Shown: in pieces, positions 16,529 through 26,385 of the stretch
How the letters are laid out: each line of letters opens with the position of its first letter
Numbering within the stretch: position 1 is the stretch's first letter
Assembly: GCA_020060385.1 (NCBI GenBank)
Contig: JAGVAH010000113.1
Span: 1-43,485 of the forward strand
Direction: 5' to 3'
Source of the DNA: Syntrophobacterales bacterium
Lineage (GTDB): Bacteria > Desulfobacterota > Desulfobaccia > Desulfobaccales > 0-14-0-80-60-11
Length of the DNA stretch: 43,485 nt
The notes under the pieces: model-generated
The model's database searches: none
Seen by the model: the letters and a program-made list of their open reading frames with translations, nothing else
Told to the model about the DNA's origin: nothing
Program-made: the position numbers and the translations under genes

Positions 16529-16620
16529 AGAAGAGAAGAGTAAAGAATCTGGGGAGGGGGCTAAGGGCCACAGGCCCTTACCCCCTCCCCAAACCCCTCC
16601 CCCAATCCCTTATAAGAAAA

Positions 16621-16659
16621 ATGAGGGCCGGCAGCAGGCTGTCGGCCCTCATTTTTTTT
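16621..16659. terminator. Bidirectional intrinsic terminator
   Basis: ATGAGGGCCGGCAG (16621-16634), loop CAGG, CTGTCGGCCCTCAT (16639-16652), then eight T. Fourteen pairs with one G-U. An A-run before the stem gives a T-tract on the minus strand, so it can also stop the convergent gene ending at 16703. Confidence 0.93.
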
Positions 16660-16702
16660 GAACGTCCGTGGGTTGGGACGGGGTGGAGGGAGGGCAAGGA
16701 CC

Positions 16703-18097
16703 TCAGGTCCCTGGCCCTCCCCCCAATTCCTTCACCCCCTCCCCCAGCAACAGCGCGGCCACCGGCGTGATATGCAGCAGCAGCCGGTCCAGGGTGTTGC
16801 GGATGTAGCTGGGGAATTCCTCGGCGGAAGTGGGAGCCACGCCGTAGGCCACCAGGATGGCCAGGAGGTTGCCCCCCAGGAATAAGGCCAGAAAAAGCCG
16901 GGGAGAACGCCACAAAGAGCGGCCGCAGAAGATCAAGGCCAGAACCAGCCCGGGCCACAAGAACCCGAAGTAGAAAGGGTCCACCAGGGCGGCGCCGAGG
17001 TAGGAGAAGGCTTGCAGGAACTGCTGGGGATAGAGGCTGTGGACATGGTCCGCGCCTATCTCTATATGGCGCCAGGCGGAGAACAAGCGCCAGGGGAGGT
17101 AGCCTGCCCCCAGGCCCAGGAGGGGCAGGCCCAGGTTTATAAAACGGCTCTTGAGGTCCGGGGGGCGCAGCCAGGCCAGGGTCAGGGCCGCGGCCAGGAG
17201 CACGGTCCCCGCCAGGGGCGGGCCTTCATATTTGCACCAGGCCAGGCCCGCAAAAAAAGAGGCCGCCAGGGCCAGACCGCCCCGGGGAGCCTTGTCCATG
17301 AGCCACAGGTAAAGGAGCCCGGCCGCGGCCAGGGTAAAGTAAGCCAGGGGCAGGTCGGCATAGGCGATGTAGAGATGCACCACGAAGACCGTGCCGTTTA
17401 ACGCCAGGAAGGTGGTGACCCCCAAAGCCTGGGTGCGATTCAGACCCATTCTCCGGAGCAAAGAATGGAGCAGAGTCAGAAGCAGGGCGCCCCACAGGGG
17501 GAAGAGACCCTGGGCCAGGTGGTCGTTCACCCGGCCCAGACAGAAGTAGAGATAACTCAAAAGCAAGGGCACCAGATTGGGGTAGTAGTTGTGGGCCTCG
17601 ATGCAGGCCAGATCCACCCCCCGGCTCTGGTAAAAGACCTTGGCCTTGCAGCCCCAGGTGGCAATAGTGTCCCAGGCCCACATGGGGTAAAGCGCGGCCC
17701 GGAAAGTGGCGAAAAGGAAAAGAGCGGCTAATAAACCAACAAAGAGCCAATCCCAATCCGTAAAGGGGCTGGGGGGGGCAGGGGTCAGCGGCGTTTCGTC
17801 TGGAGAAAGCCCCCGGCTCCCGCCGCTGACCATCTTTTTGACCGATAGCGCCACCCCGGTCAGGGCCAGGGGCGGGATGATAATCAGGGGCAGACTGAAA
17901 TTATGGCCCAGCCAGGTGAGGACCAGCATCCACAGGGTGAGCAGGGTGGCGCCGCTGCCCCAGGAGAGGGCCACCTTCTCCAGCCCCCGGAAATCCAGGG
18001 GGCGGGGAACCAACAGGGCCAACCAGCCGTAACCCAGGAGCAAGACGGCCCCCAGGCCCAGCAGCAGGCGGCAGACCAGCAGGGCCGGGTCAATCAT
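16703..18097 (-). CDS. Multi-pass membrane protein, GT-C glycosyltransferase-like
   Basis: Polytopic inner-membrane protein of 464 residues with about ten hydrophobic helices. The first periplasmic loop after helix 4 has an acidic, aromatic motif, YPMWAWDTIATWGCKAKVFYQ, followed by AHNYYPNLVPLLLSYLY. This arrangement is like GT-C enzymes, which use polyprenyl-phosphate sugars; the Asp of WAWD would be the catalytic candidate. The start is ATG 18097, which overlaps the last 8 nt of the upstream gene and so is translationally coupled. An in-frame ATG at 18121 is also possible. The GT2 enzyme encoded upstream on the same strand could make its lipid-linked sugar donor. The precise acceptor is unknown. 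Confidence 0.7.
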   Translation of the reverse strand: MIDPALLVCRLLLGLGAVLLLGYGWLALLVPRPLDFRGLEKVALSWGSGATLLTLWMLVLTWLGHNFSLPLIIIPPLALTGVALSVKKMVSGGSRGLSPDETPLTPAPPSPFTDWDWLFVGLLAALFLFATFRAALYPMWAWDTIATWGCKAKVFYQSRGVDLACIEAHNYYPNLVPLLLSYLYFCLGRVNDHLAQGLFPLWGALLLTLLHSLLRRMGLNRTQALGVTTFLALNGTVFVVHLYIAYADLPLAYFTLAAAGLLYLWLMDKAPRGGLALAASFFAGLAWCKYEGPPLAGTVLLAAALTLAWLRPPDLKSRFINLGLPLLGLGAGYLPWRLFSAWRHIEIGADHVHSLYPQQFLQAFSYLGAALVDPFYFGFLWPGLVLALIFCGRSLWRSPRLFLALFLGGNLLAILVAYGVAPTSAEEFPSYIRNTLDRLLLHITPVAALLLGEGVKELGGGPGT

Positions 18098-18590
18098 AGA
18101 ATCGTCCCAGGAGCCGGGCATAGTCCACCCGGAAGAGCAGCCCCGGGCCGGGGACCGGCACCGCCCGGAAGGCCGGGGATTGGGCCACTGCCTCCTGACT
18201 GTCCCAGGATTTGTCCCCCTCCCGGATAATCAGATAGGAGGCCCTTTCCTGGCGTAGGGCATAAAAGAGAAAATCAGGGGGGACCGCAGGCGGCAGCAGC
18301 ACATGGCGCCTGGGCGTGAGATGGTAGCGGGCCTCGATCTCTTTACCGGCCTCGTAATTATCTAAAAAGACGTAGGTGGCCTGGGGGGGAATTTTATCCG
18401 CCAGAACCAGCAGCCACCGGTAAAAGGGGTCTTCCTGGCGGATGGCGGCGCCGATGCGGTGGCTTGCCAGCCTCCAGGCCAGGTCCTGGACCTCAGGGGC
18501 GAAGAACCAGCCCAGCCAGATTATTTGCAAACCCCAGAGGCCCAAAAAAAGCCGAATCAGCCAGCGACGCCAGGTTTGGGAGAGTTTCAT
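18090..18590 (-). CDS. Small membrane-anchored protein of unknown function
   Basis: Encodes 166 residues with one N-terminal membrane helix (LIRLFLGLWGLQIIWLGWFF) after a basic start, then a mainly soluble domain predicted outside the cytoplasm. Its end overlaps the start of the GT-C-like gene by 8 nt, so the two are probably made together and may form a complex. The soluble part includes a PPQATYVFLDNYEAGKEIEA segment, resembling the small soluble modules that accompany membrane glycosyltransferases, but I recognise no family. Confidence 0.65.
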   Translation of the reverse strand: MKLSQTWRRWLIRLFLGLWGLQIIWLGWFFAPEVQDLAWRLASHRIGAAIRQEDPFYRWLLVLADKIPPQATYVFLDNYEAGKEIEARYHLTPRRHVLLPPAVPPDFLFYALRQERASYLIIREGDKSWDSQEAVAQSPAFRAVPVPGPGLLFRVDYARLLGRFYD

Positions 18591-18602
18591 CGTGGATGAG
18601 AA

Positions 18603-18724
18603 GGGGAAAAGGGGAAAAGGGGAAGAGGGGAAAAAGGAAAGCGCAGAATAGAAGAAAGGACAGAAAATTGATAATTTTTCATTTCCTTTCCCTTTTAACC
18701 TTTTCCCCTTTTAACCCTCTTCCC
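18603..18724. repeat. Octanucleotide repeats and imperfect inverted repeat
   Basis: Four tandem 8-bp units (GGGGAAAA, one with a G change) at 18603-18634 form a purine tract. A complementary pyrimidine tract built of CCTTTTAA and CCCCTTTT units follows at about 18680-18724. The arms could pair across the AT-rich middle. The block separates the GT2 gene from the small membrane protein gene. Confidence 0.55.
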
Positions 18725-18729
18725 ATTTG

Positions 18730-19419
18730 TCAATCCCAAAAGCTGAAGCGGATGATGTGAAAGACCGCGGCGACCCCGTCTCTCCAGGTGATCTTTTTCC
18801 CGTGCGCGTAATCCCGGCCGTGATACTGGATGGGCACCTCGTAGATGCGGCAGCGCTTCTTGGCGATCTTGGCGGTGAGCTCCGGTTCCACCCCGAAGCG
18901 GTTGCATTTGATGGTAATATCCTTCAAGACTTCCGCCTTAAAGACCTTATAGCCCACCTCCATGTCCGAGAGATTGAGATTAGTGAACATGTTGGAGAGA
19001 GTGGTGACCATCTTGTTGCCCATGTAGTGCCAGAAGAACAGGACCCGGTGCGGACGTCCGCCGATGAGGCGGCTGCCGTAGACCACGTCCGCCACGTCTT
19101 CTTCGATGGGCGCCAGGAGGGCCGGGTAATCCACGGGGCGGTATTCCAGGTCCGCATCCTGAATAATCACCACCTCGCCGCTCACCTGGGCAAAGCCGGT
19201 GCGCAGGGCCGCGCCCTTGCCCTGATTGCGTTCGTGAAAAAAGGCCCGGACATTATCATACTCTTCCACCAACCGCGCCAGGATGTCCCGGGAGCCGTCC
19301 GTGGAGGCGTCATCCACGGCGATAATTTCTTTATCGTACGGGGTCTCCTGAACCAGCCGGAAAATCTCCTCCAGGGTGTCTTTCTCGTTGTACACCGGAA
19401 TGACAATGCTCAGCTTCAT
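18730..19419 (-). CDS. Family 2 glycosyltransferase, dolichol-phosphate mannosyltransferase-like
   Basis: GT-A fold enzyme of 229 residues that transfers a sugar from a nucleotide donor, probably to polyprenyl phosphate. It opens with LSIVIPVYNEKDTLEEI, has the DDASTDGSRDIL and GKGAALRTGF motifs, and the metal-binding DxD as QDADLEYRP. There are no C-terminal membrane helices, as in the soluble DPM1 class. The start has only a weak RBS. It precedes the GT-C-like gene on the same strand, consistent with a donor-synthase and transferase pair, though a repeat tract lies between them. Confidence 0.88.
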   Translation of the reverse strand: MKLSIVIPVYNEKDTLEEIFRLVQETPYDKEIIAVDDASTDGSRDILARLVEEYDNVRAFFHERNQGKGAALRTGFAQVSGEVVIIQDADLEYRPVDYPALLAPIEEDVADVVYGSRLIGGRPHRVLFFWHYMGNKMVTTLSNMFTNLNLSDMEVGYKVFKAEVLKDITIKCNRFGVEPELTAKIAKKRCRIYEVPIQYHGRDYAHGKKITWRDGVAAVFHIIRFSFWD

Positions 19420-19558
19420 ATAGGCCAGATCGCTCCTAGATCCTGCGCCTCGGCTTTTGGAGGGGAAAAATCCCCGCTTCCGTAGGCCAAGGTCGCCAAG
19501 ATTAATCTTTTCATTATAGAGCTTAATTAAGAGAAATGGTTAGATTTTTTCTCAGGGA

Positions 19559-20509
19559 TCAGCCGCCGATGCTGACCATGGACCAGCCGGGGAGAAAATC
19601 GTCCCTGACCGCCACCTTCCGGCGCCTGGCTTCTTGAAAAATCTCCCCCAGGGCGGCATCGGTGGCCCCCCGCCGGAGCGGCCCCTTCAGGTCCAGGGCC
19701 TCCGCCCCGAAAAGACAGGGACGCAGGTAACCCGCGGCGGTGAGACGGAGGCGATTGCAAGCGTGGCAGTGATGCTCGCTGATGGTGCTGATAAAACCCA
19801 GCTCCCCCAGGAAACCGGGGAAGCGGAAAATCCGGGCCGGACCGGCATCAGCCGCCGGGGCCACGGGCTCCCCCGGCCCCAGGCCGGCCAGCCGCCGGCG
19901 CACCTCGGCCATGGGGAGAAAATGGCGGGTCCATTTGCCCCGGTCCACCGCGGGCATGAATTCAATGAACCGCACCTGGAAGGGTCGCTCCCGGGCCAGA
20001 CGGACAAAATCCCACAGCTCGCCGTCGTTTAAGTCCTTCAACACCACGCAATTGATCTTTATGGGTGAAAACCCCAGGGATGCAGCCTTCTCCAGGCTGG
20101 CCCTCACTTCCTGGAAATTATCACTGCCCGTGAGTTCCCGGTAACGCGCCCGCTTCATGGTATCCAGGCTCAGGTTGAGGTGCCGCAGGCCCGCGGCGTA
20201 GAGGGCCGGGGCCAGATCTCCCAGGAGCACCCCATTGGTGGTGAGGCAGACTTCCTGGAGTCCTGGCACCTGGTGCAGCCCGTGGATGAAGTCCACCACC
20301 CCCCGGCGCACCAGGGGCTCGCCCCCGGTGACCCGGATCTTGCGGAGGCCTTGGGCCACCGCCACCCTGGCCAGGTGCAGCATCTCCTCGTAACGGAGGA
20401 TCTCCGTCGCCGGCAGCTTCTCCCACTTGCCCCCCGGGATGCAATAAAAACAGCGGAGATTGCAGCGGTCGGTAATGGAAAGGCGCAGGTAATTGACATT
20501 ATTGGCCAA
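19559..20509 (-). CDS. moaA: GTP 3',8-cyclase MoaA (molybdenum cofactor synthesis)
   Basis: Radical SAM enzyme that converts GTP to the cyclic precursor of molybdopterin together with MoaC. The N-terminal cluster is C16-x3-C20-x2-C23 in SITDRCNLRCFYC. RVTGGEPLVRRG and NLSLDTM follow. The C-terminal cluster is in HHCHACNRLRLTAAGYLRPC, and the protein ends in the expected GG. No ATG is in frame; TTG 20509 is used here, but family alignments suggest the coding region starts about 5-8 codons earlier, perhaps at CTG 20524. It follows tamB at close range. Its product is needed by the selenocysteine formate dehydrogenase in this window. Confidence 0.93.
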   Translation of the reverse strand: MANNVNYLRLSITDRCNLRCFYCIPGGKWEKLPATEILRYEEMLHLARVAVAQGLRKIRVTGGEPLVRRGVVDFIHGLHQVPGLQEVCLTTNGVLLGDLAPALYAAGLRHLNLSLDTMKRARYRELTGSDNFQEVRASLEKAASLGFSPIKINCVVLKDLNDGELWDFVRLARERPFQVRFIEFMPAVDRGKWTRHFLPMAEVRRRLAGLGPGEPVAPAADAGPARIFRFPGFLGELGFISTISEHHCHACNRLRLTAAGYLRPCLFGAEALDLKGPLRRGATDAALGEIFQEARRRKVAVRDDFLPGWSMVSIGG

Positions 20510-20565
20510 AATATTCTCCGCCAGAGGGCAGGAGCCGGGGCCCTGCCCCCTTCCCTCGAAAAGGC

Positions 20566-23500
20566 TTAAAAATCCAAATTAAACAGGACGTCGCCCCCGG
20601 AGTTGCGCCGGCCCACCTGGGATTCCACACTGAAGTACTTGTTCACTTTATATTCCAGGCGCACCTGGTTCGTATCGTCCCGGTAGAGGGGACTGGTCTT
20701 GCGTTCAAAGGTAACGGTGAGGTCTTTGGTAATGGGCTTGGCGATGCCCATGGTTTGCCGTCCTTCAGATTGGCCGCTTTGTAAAGAAACATTACCCACC
20801 AGGGGGAAATCCTTCCCCAAAATCTCCTGGATCTTCTGGGCGGTGACCCCCCCAGGATGCCCAAGGCCTGTTGGCCCACGGTGAGATATTCTTCCCGGGT
20901 GAGGGTCTGGGCGGGGCGGCCGAACATCAGGTAGGCCAGCATATCCGGGGGAGATAAGGGGGGAATGCTCTCCATCTTCACCTGGGGTTTGTTGGCGGGA
21001 CCGGAGGCGGTCAGGATCAAGGTGATATCGGCTATCTCGTAGGTGGCCCGGCCTTCGAGGGTCGCCTCCCCCTGGGGTTTTCCCGGGAAGCGGATCTCGG
21101 CCCGTTCTATTTTAAAAGGGCGCCTCTGCAATTCATAGGTGCCCTTCAAGGCCCGCAGCGTCCCGGACATGTAAGTGGGCTCACCTGGCCGTTTCCGGGC
21201 CTTGATGGTCCCGGCCAACTCCACCCGCAGGCGTTTGTCAATGATCCAGGCGTCGCCAGGCGCGTCCAGGGTGATATCCATCCGCATATTTTTCCACAGG
21301 GCCGGTTCCCCGGCCTTAGGGGCCTTGGCCCCGGGGGGCGATGGGGGCTTTTTCAAAACGATGTCCTGATGAATGCCGGTCTGGAAGAAGCCCGGGTGAA
21401 AAGAGGACTTGGAGACCACCAGCCGCCCCTTCAGAAGGGGGGCGGAACTGGGGCCGGTTAAGGCAACGCTGCCGCTGCCGAAGGCCTCGGCGCCCCCTCG
21501 CCCCAGGCCATGAAAATCCTGGAGCTGGGCCCGGACATCAAACTTTTGCGGCCAAAACGCGGCCATGGTGATGGAACCGTGGATGTGGGCGGTACCGCCG
21601 CTCTCCAGGGCGATATCGGGGATGACCAGCTTTTCCCCTTGCAGGGAGGCTTCCCCCGGCAGGAGCTTAAAGGGCGGGCCCGCCACCCGGAGCTGCAGCG
21701 TTCCCTCCCCCCAGCGGATGGTGCCGGATACCCGGGGGTGACGTGGATCCCCCTGCCACTGGGCCTTAATATTAAGGGCCCCGCTGGCGCTCTGCACCCC
21801 CGGAGTCAGGGCGGTAAGCAAAGCCAGATTGGCGTTTTCACCCTGGACTCGAAAATCCAGGTCCCGCTCCCCCCAGTCCCATCCCAGGGGGCTGAAGGAC
21901 AACTTCAGGGGAATCCTGCCGTCCCAGACCAGACGCGGCCCTGAAGGTTTTTCTTCCACGCTTCCCTTTAAAATCAGGTTCCCTTCCCGGTAGTTTAAAG
22001 AGGTTTGCAGAGAGCGGAAAGGAAAGTCCCCCCATTTACCGGGTCCCCAGGTAAACTGGCCTTCCATGGCGGGATGCCGCAGACTGCCGGTGAGATCCAA
22101 CTGGCCCTGGATCTTCCCTGCCAGCGACGCCCCTTTGAACTCCAGGAGACTGGCGGGGAGGTCCACAGCCTCCAGGCGGGCGGCCAGCCCCTCGCCCTGG
22201 GATTGGGCCCTGAGGGTGAGGCGGCCAGCATTGACGCGCCAGGTGGCCGGCCCCAATTCCAGGCCGGGCTGGAAACGGAGGTGGATGGGGCTGGTGTTCA
22301 TGGCCGAAACTCTGGGAGTGTCCAGACTGCAGCGCTCAAAGGTGAGGACCCGGGGTTGCGCCAGCAGATCGGCCCTTCCCTGGATCTCCGCCCGCAGTCC
22401 CTGGGGGGAGGAGGCGGTGAAACGGAGCCGCCACTTCCCCCCATCCCCCTGGCTGTGGCCGGCTGCCTGGGCAAAGACCCCCACCGGGGTCTTTAGACCC
22501 TGGCCTTGAATCTCCAGGCTGCCGGCAGAGGGCGGCCAGCCCCGGCCCCCGGCCTTGAGGGCGACCTTTTCCCAGGCGAAATCGTGCCAGGAAAGCCTCT
22601 GGCCTTGGGCCTGGCAGGTGAATTGGGGGGCGGCCCAGGGGCCTTTCCACGCGCCTTCCCCGGCCACCCGCCCCCCCAAGGACTTGGGCAGAAGCGGCCA
22701 GGTGCCGTCCAGGGTCAGGCTCCCTTTGCCTTGCAGATCCACTCCCTGGGGATCCACCGCACCTTTCAGGTCCGCGGCCAGGGTCCCCAATTTGACCTGG
22801 GCCTGGGCAATCTCCAGCCTGGAGCCCTTTAAAGAGAGGCGGGCCCGCAGATCCTTCAAGGGCTGCTGCCCCCACTGGCCCCGGGCTTCCAGGTCCCCGG
22901 CCAGCGCCAAGGGAGCGGCCGGGAGAGCGCCCGGCAATTGGCATTTTCCGGAAAATTTACCACTGAGAAGGCTGTTGGCGGTTGCGGTTAGACCCCAGAG
23001 TTCGGGCCGGAAGCCTTCAGCCTGAATCTTCACCTCCCCGGCCCGGGAAGAGAGCAAGGGGCCGGACAGGGTGGCGCTCAAGACCCCGAAGTTGCCCCGC
23101 AAGTCTCCCTGGAGCCGCTGCTCCCGGCCATCGGCCTTCAAGGTCAGCCGCAGGTGCTCCACTTTGGCCGTCTGGCAGGTGAAAGGGCGGCCTTGGAGGG
23201 TGCACTCCAGGTTCCGGGGGGGCCAGGACAGACCTGCGCCTTGCACCCGGAGCTGCAAGCCCAGGGGCGGCAGTTTTTTCAGCCTGGCAGCCCAGCTGCC
23301 TTCACCCACGGCCAAGATTTGGGGCCGCAGGCCGTTGAGGTCCAGGTCCACCGCATAATGCCACTCCCCGGCCCGGTGTTGCACCTGACTTTTAAAAGAG
23401 AATCCCCCTGGGGTCAGGGGACCTTCGCCGCTGATGTCCAAGAGGGAAGGAGTGCCGGTGAGTTGAAACTTCCCCCCCAGAGAAAGGGAGGCGGGCCAAT

Positions 23501-24278
23501 GCCGCCAGACCCGGCGCATCTCTGCCCCGGGGAGGGGGCCCACCTCCCCCAGGAGCTTGCATTGGGGCTCGGCCTCATTAAAACGCACTTCCCCGGCCAG
23601 GGACACCAGGGGGTGGTTGGCCGCGGTTACCGACAAGGACAACAAATTAAGGAGATTGGAGCCATAAGTGAGGCGGGTTTGCAGGCCCAGCCGCCCCCAG
23701 GGGGTCTCGCCGCTGATGGAGGCCCGGCGCACCAGGATGGCTTGATCGGGCCGTTTGGGATGCAGCACGGTGAGAATCAGTTGCAAGTCCAGGTCCCGGT
23801 AATTTTGGGTGGTCCCGGCCCGGGTCAGGGTAACCTCTCCGCGCTTGATGGTGATCCGGGGAAAATCGAGGGTGTGGAAAGGAGGAGGAGGCTTGGGGCG
23901 GAAGAAGTTGCTGACGTTCCAGCGGCCTTCCCGGTCTGCGGTGAGGGTGAGGTGCGGCTCGTAAATGGCCAGGTTGGCGATCACCGGCTGCAGTTTGATA
24001 AAGGAGAGGAGAGAAAAGCGGATATCCAGCCCCGCAGCCCGGAGCACCTCCCCCTGGCGGCCCCGTATGGTCACCCCCCGGAAATGGAGGCCGGTGAGGT
24101 AGTTGCCCCGCACCTCCTGGACTTCGATCTCCCCGTAGATGCGGCTTTGGGCGAAGTCCACCAGGCGGTGGCCCCCCCAGGTCCAGACCGCGTCGGTCTG
24201 CAAAAGCGGCCAGAGGGCCAGGGCCCCCACGATGATCACCGCCGCCAGGGCCAGGAGGAGATACCGGAGACGCCGCAT
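20566..24278 (-). CDS. tamB: TamB, translocation and assembly module, with an apparent -1 frameshift
   Basis: Large inner-membrane-anchored protein spanning the periplasm as a beta-rich conduit; it works with TamA in outer-membrane assembly and lipid transport. An N-terminal helix (RYLLLALAAVIIVGALALWPLL) is followed by AsmA-like and long repetitive beta segments. The C-terminal DUF490 region has TYEIADITLILTASGPANKPQVKMESIPPLSPPDMLAYLMFG. In the C7 run at 20847-20853 (G7 in the coding strand) the frame breaks: the conserved end, VTAQKIQEILGKDFPLVGNVSLQ to a final GGDVLFNLDF, is in the -1 frame and stops at 20566. Joined, the protein would have about 1237 residues. Read straight, it ends at 20643 in an unrelated tail. 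No SD precedes the ATG; TGATAGAAT ends 5 nt before it. Confidence 0.88.
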
Positions 24279-24283
24279 AGTTT

Positions 24284-24292
24284 ATTCTATCA
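24284..24292 (-). promoter_or_regulatory. Extended -10-like element at the tamB start
   Basis: On the minus strand TGATAGAAT has the extended -10 form and ends only 5 nt before the tamB ATG, with no Shine-Dalgarno between. If active, its transcript would start at or very near the start codon. Confidence 0.4.
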
Positions 24293-24450
24293 CATTGTGA
24301 CTTCTGGATAAAGGTTTGGTAAGGAGCCAATCCACGCCCCACTCTGGGGTGAGAGCAGTGGCCCCGGGGACGAACTGGGGACCGTCTGCGAGCCCTGGGG
24401 GTCGAATTATGGCCGCAGGCGATATGCGCTGCGCTTTCCCGCCCTACAAT

Positions 24451-26367
24451 TCAAAAAGCCTGGCCGATGGTGAAATGGAAGCGGTACTTGTCCCGGCTGG
24501 GGTCGATGGGGTTCAACGGAAAGCCCACGTCCACGCCGATGGGGCCGATGGCGGTTTGATAGCGCAGGCCCACTCCGGAACTGTATTTCAACTGGCCCGG
24601 ATCCAGGTCCTTGATCTCCAGGTAGACATTGCCGAAATCCAGGAAGGCCACGGCCCGGAATTCCTTATAGATGGGGATGCGGGCCTCCAGGCTCCCTTCC
24701 AGGAGGGCTTGCCCGCCGATGGGGTTGCCGCTGGCGTCCCGGGGGCCCAGGTAATCCAGGCGATAGCCCCGGACGCTGTTATAGCCGCCCGCGAAAAAGC
24801 GCCGGTAAATGGGGATATCCGAGGTGGCTTGAATGGGATCGATGATGCCGCATTTGAGCTTGCCCGCCATGATGTAGTCCGTCTTCCCCAGGCTCTGGTA
24901 ACGCCGGATTTCGGCGATGGTGCGGAAAAATTGAATCTGGGAGCCCAGGAAGGTGGGGGCGAATTCCTGGTTCAGAAAGAGCTGGCCCCCCCGGTGGGGG
25001 TCGGCGACGTTGTCCATGGTTTCCTGGCGCACCCCCAGGAGGGCCATGGAGGCCCGGTAGAGCTTCCCGGCCTGGGTGGTTTGGCTCAAGAGGGCCAGGG
25101 TATCCTCGGAAATATTGAAGGGCCGGGTGAACTCCAATCCGTGGCCCACATAGCCCCGGAACTTCCAGGGCAGGTCCCGTTCCAGGCGGACCTGGGAAAA
25201 ATAGGCCTTATCGGTGAATCCCGGCAAGTAGCGCCGCACCCAGCCGGTCTGATAGACGAAATCGAAATTGCTGCCGAAGACCAGGGGGTTGAGGAAGGTA
25301 CCCTCCACCCTGTATTCCAGGCGGGAGAACTTGGTGTCCACGTCCAGCATGCGGCCGCCCCCGGCCAGGTTGCGGAAGCGCACGGCCAGGCGGGCCCGGA
25401 ACTGGTCCTCATCCCCATAGCCCAGCCCCACCTTCAGAGAGCGCTTTTTCTTTTCCTGGACCTCCACGGTGACCGGGATATGGCGCGCCGTATCCGGCAC
25501 CTCCTCAGGGGTCAGGTTGACGCTCTTAAACAGGTCCAGGCCGTAGATGCGCTGTTGGCTGTCGTAGAGTTCCTTAAAGGAGAAGGGCTCGCCCTTCTTA
25601 AAGGTAATCTTATGGAGGATCACCCGTTTGGGGGTTTCCGGCTGGCCCTTGACCGTGACCGGGCCGAAGTGGCACAAGGGGCCGGCTTCGGTGGTCACCT
25701 CCACCTGGGCGGTGTTTTTCTCCGGGTCCAGCAGCACCCGGCCCTGGACCTGACCCCGAGGATAACCGTGATCCAACAGGTAGTTCAGGTACAGGCGCTT
25801 CAGGGCCTCATATTTTTCTTCAGTGAATCGCTCCCCCACTTTCACCGGGGTTTTGGACTGCAAGTCGGCCAGTGCCCAGGGCGGGAAGACGGCCCCGGTG
25901 TCCACCTCCACCCCGGTCACCAGCACCGGGGGGCCCTCGACGATGTTAATCTGCACTTTCGCGTGCCGGTCCTTGATCTCCACCTGGGAGGTGATGCGGG
26001 CGTGATAGAACCCATGGCGGCGGTAGAGGCCCTTGAGGCGCTCCAGGTCGTCTTTCAGTTCTTGGGGTTTAAACACCGGGGGCTTTTTCCAGGGCCAGAA
26101 GGAAGGCAGGGGAGTGATTAATTCCTCCTGGATATCTTGCTTGGGCACGGCCTTGGCGCCGGTGATTTTCAGGGAGCGGAGGGTGACGGGATTCTCGGGG
26201 GGGCCCGGGGCCTTGGCCCAGAGGTTACCGGCGGCGGCCAGCAAGATGAAGGCCGCCAGAGCGAGGATTCCAGGGAGAATAAGCAACCGCGGCCGGTTCC
26301 GGGGAAGACGGCCTGTCCCTATTCCCCCCAACATCCTTTTTTTCCCCAGGAACCAGTAGCCAGGCAT
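24451..26367 (-). CDS. tamA: TamA, Omp85-family outer-membrane protein
   Basis: Outer-membrane beta-barrel of the BamA/TamA superfamily. A signal/membrane segment (LLILPGILALAAFILLAAAGNLWA) is followed by about three POTRA domains (residues roughly 60-310; motifs include GLYRRHGFYHARI, LLDHGYPRGQVQG and VTVKGQPETPKRVI). A 16-strand barrel follows, with the lid-lock motif VRGYR in FFAGGYNSVRGYRLDYLG and a C-terminal Phe (FHFTIGQAF), the usual signal for barrel assembly. Total 638 residues. The start is either ATG 26367 or the internal ATG 33 nt later. It lies upstream of tamB on the same strand with a 172-nt gap. It follows the endonuclease Q-helicase gene by 18 nt, so these two are probably co-transcribed. 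Confidence 0.92.
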   Translation of the reverse strand: MPGYWFLGKKRMLGGIGTGRLPRNRPRLLILPGILALAAFILLAAAGNLWAKAPGPPENPVTLRSLKITGAKAVPKQDIQEELITPLPSFWPWKKPPVFKPQELKDDLERLKGLYRRHGFYHARITSQVEIKDRHAKVQINIVEGPPVLVTGVEVDTGAVFPPWALADLQSKTPVKVGERFTEEKYEALKRLYLNYLLDHGYPRGQVQGRVLLDPEKNTAQVEVTTEAGPLCHFGPVTVKGQPETPKRVILHKITFKKGEPFSFKELYDSQQRIYGLDLFKSVNLTPEEVPDTARHIPVTVEVQEKKKRSLKVGLGYGDEDQFRARLAVRFRNLAGGGRMLDVDTKFSRLEYRVEGTFLNPLVFGSNFDFVYQTGWVRRYLPGFTDKAYFSQVRLERDLPWKFRGYVGHGLEFTRPFNISEDTLALLSQTTQAGKLYRASMALLGVRQETMDNVADPHRGGQLFLNQEFAPTFLGSQIQFFRTIAEIRRYQSLGKTDYIMAGKLKCGIIDPIQATSDIPIYRRFFAGGYNSVRGYRLDYLGPRDASGNPIGGQALLEGSLEARIPIYKEFRAVAFLDFGNVYLEIKDLDPGQLKYSSGVGLRYQTAIGPIGVDVGFPLNPIDPSRDKYRFHFTIGQAF

Positions 26368-26385
26368 CTGACCGCTATGTCCCCC

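Noticed and set aside
20643-20846. Straight-frame C-terminus of tamB
   Set aside because: The Pro/Arg/Trp-rich tail after the G7 run does not resemble TamB, whereas the -1 frame does and ends in a beta-strand with terminal Phe.
22336-22944. Long minus-strand and plus-strand frames inside tamB, macB and other GC-rich genes
   Set aside because: They are shadow frames of high-GC coding sequence, with Pro/Gly/Arg-rich translations and no motifs.
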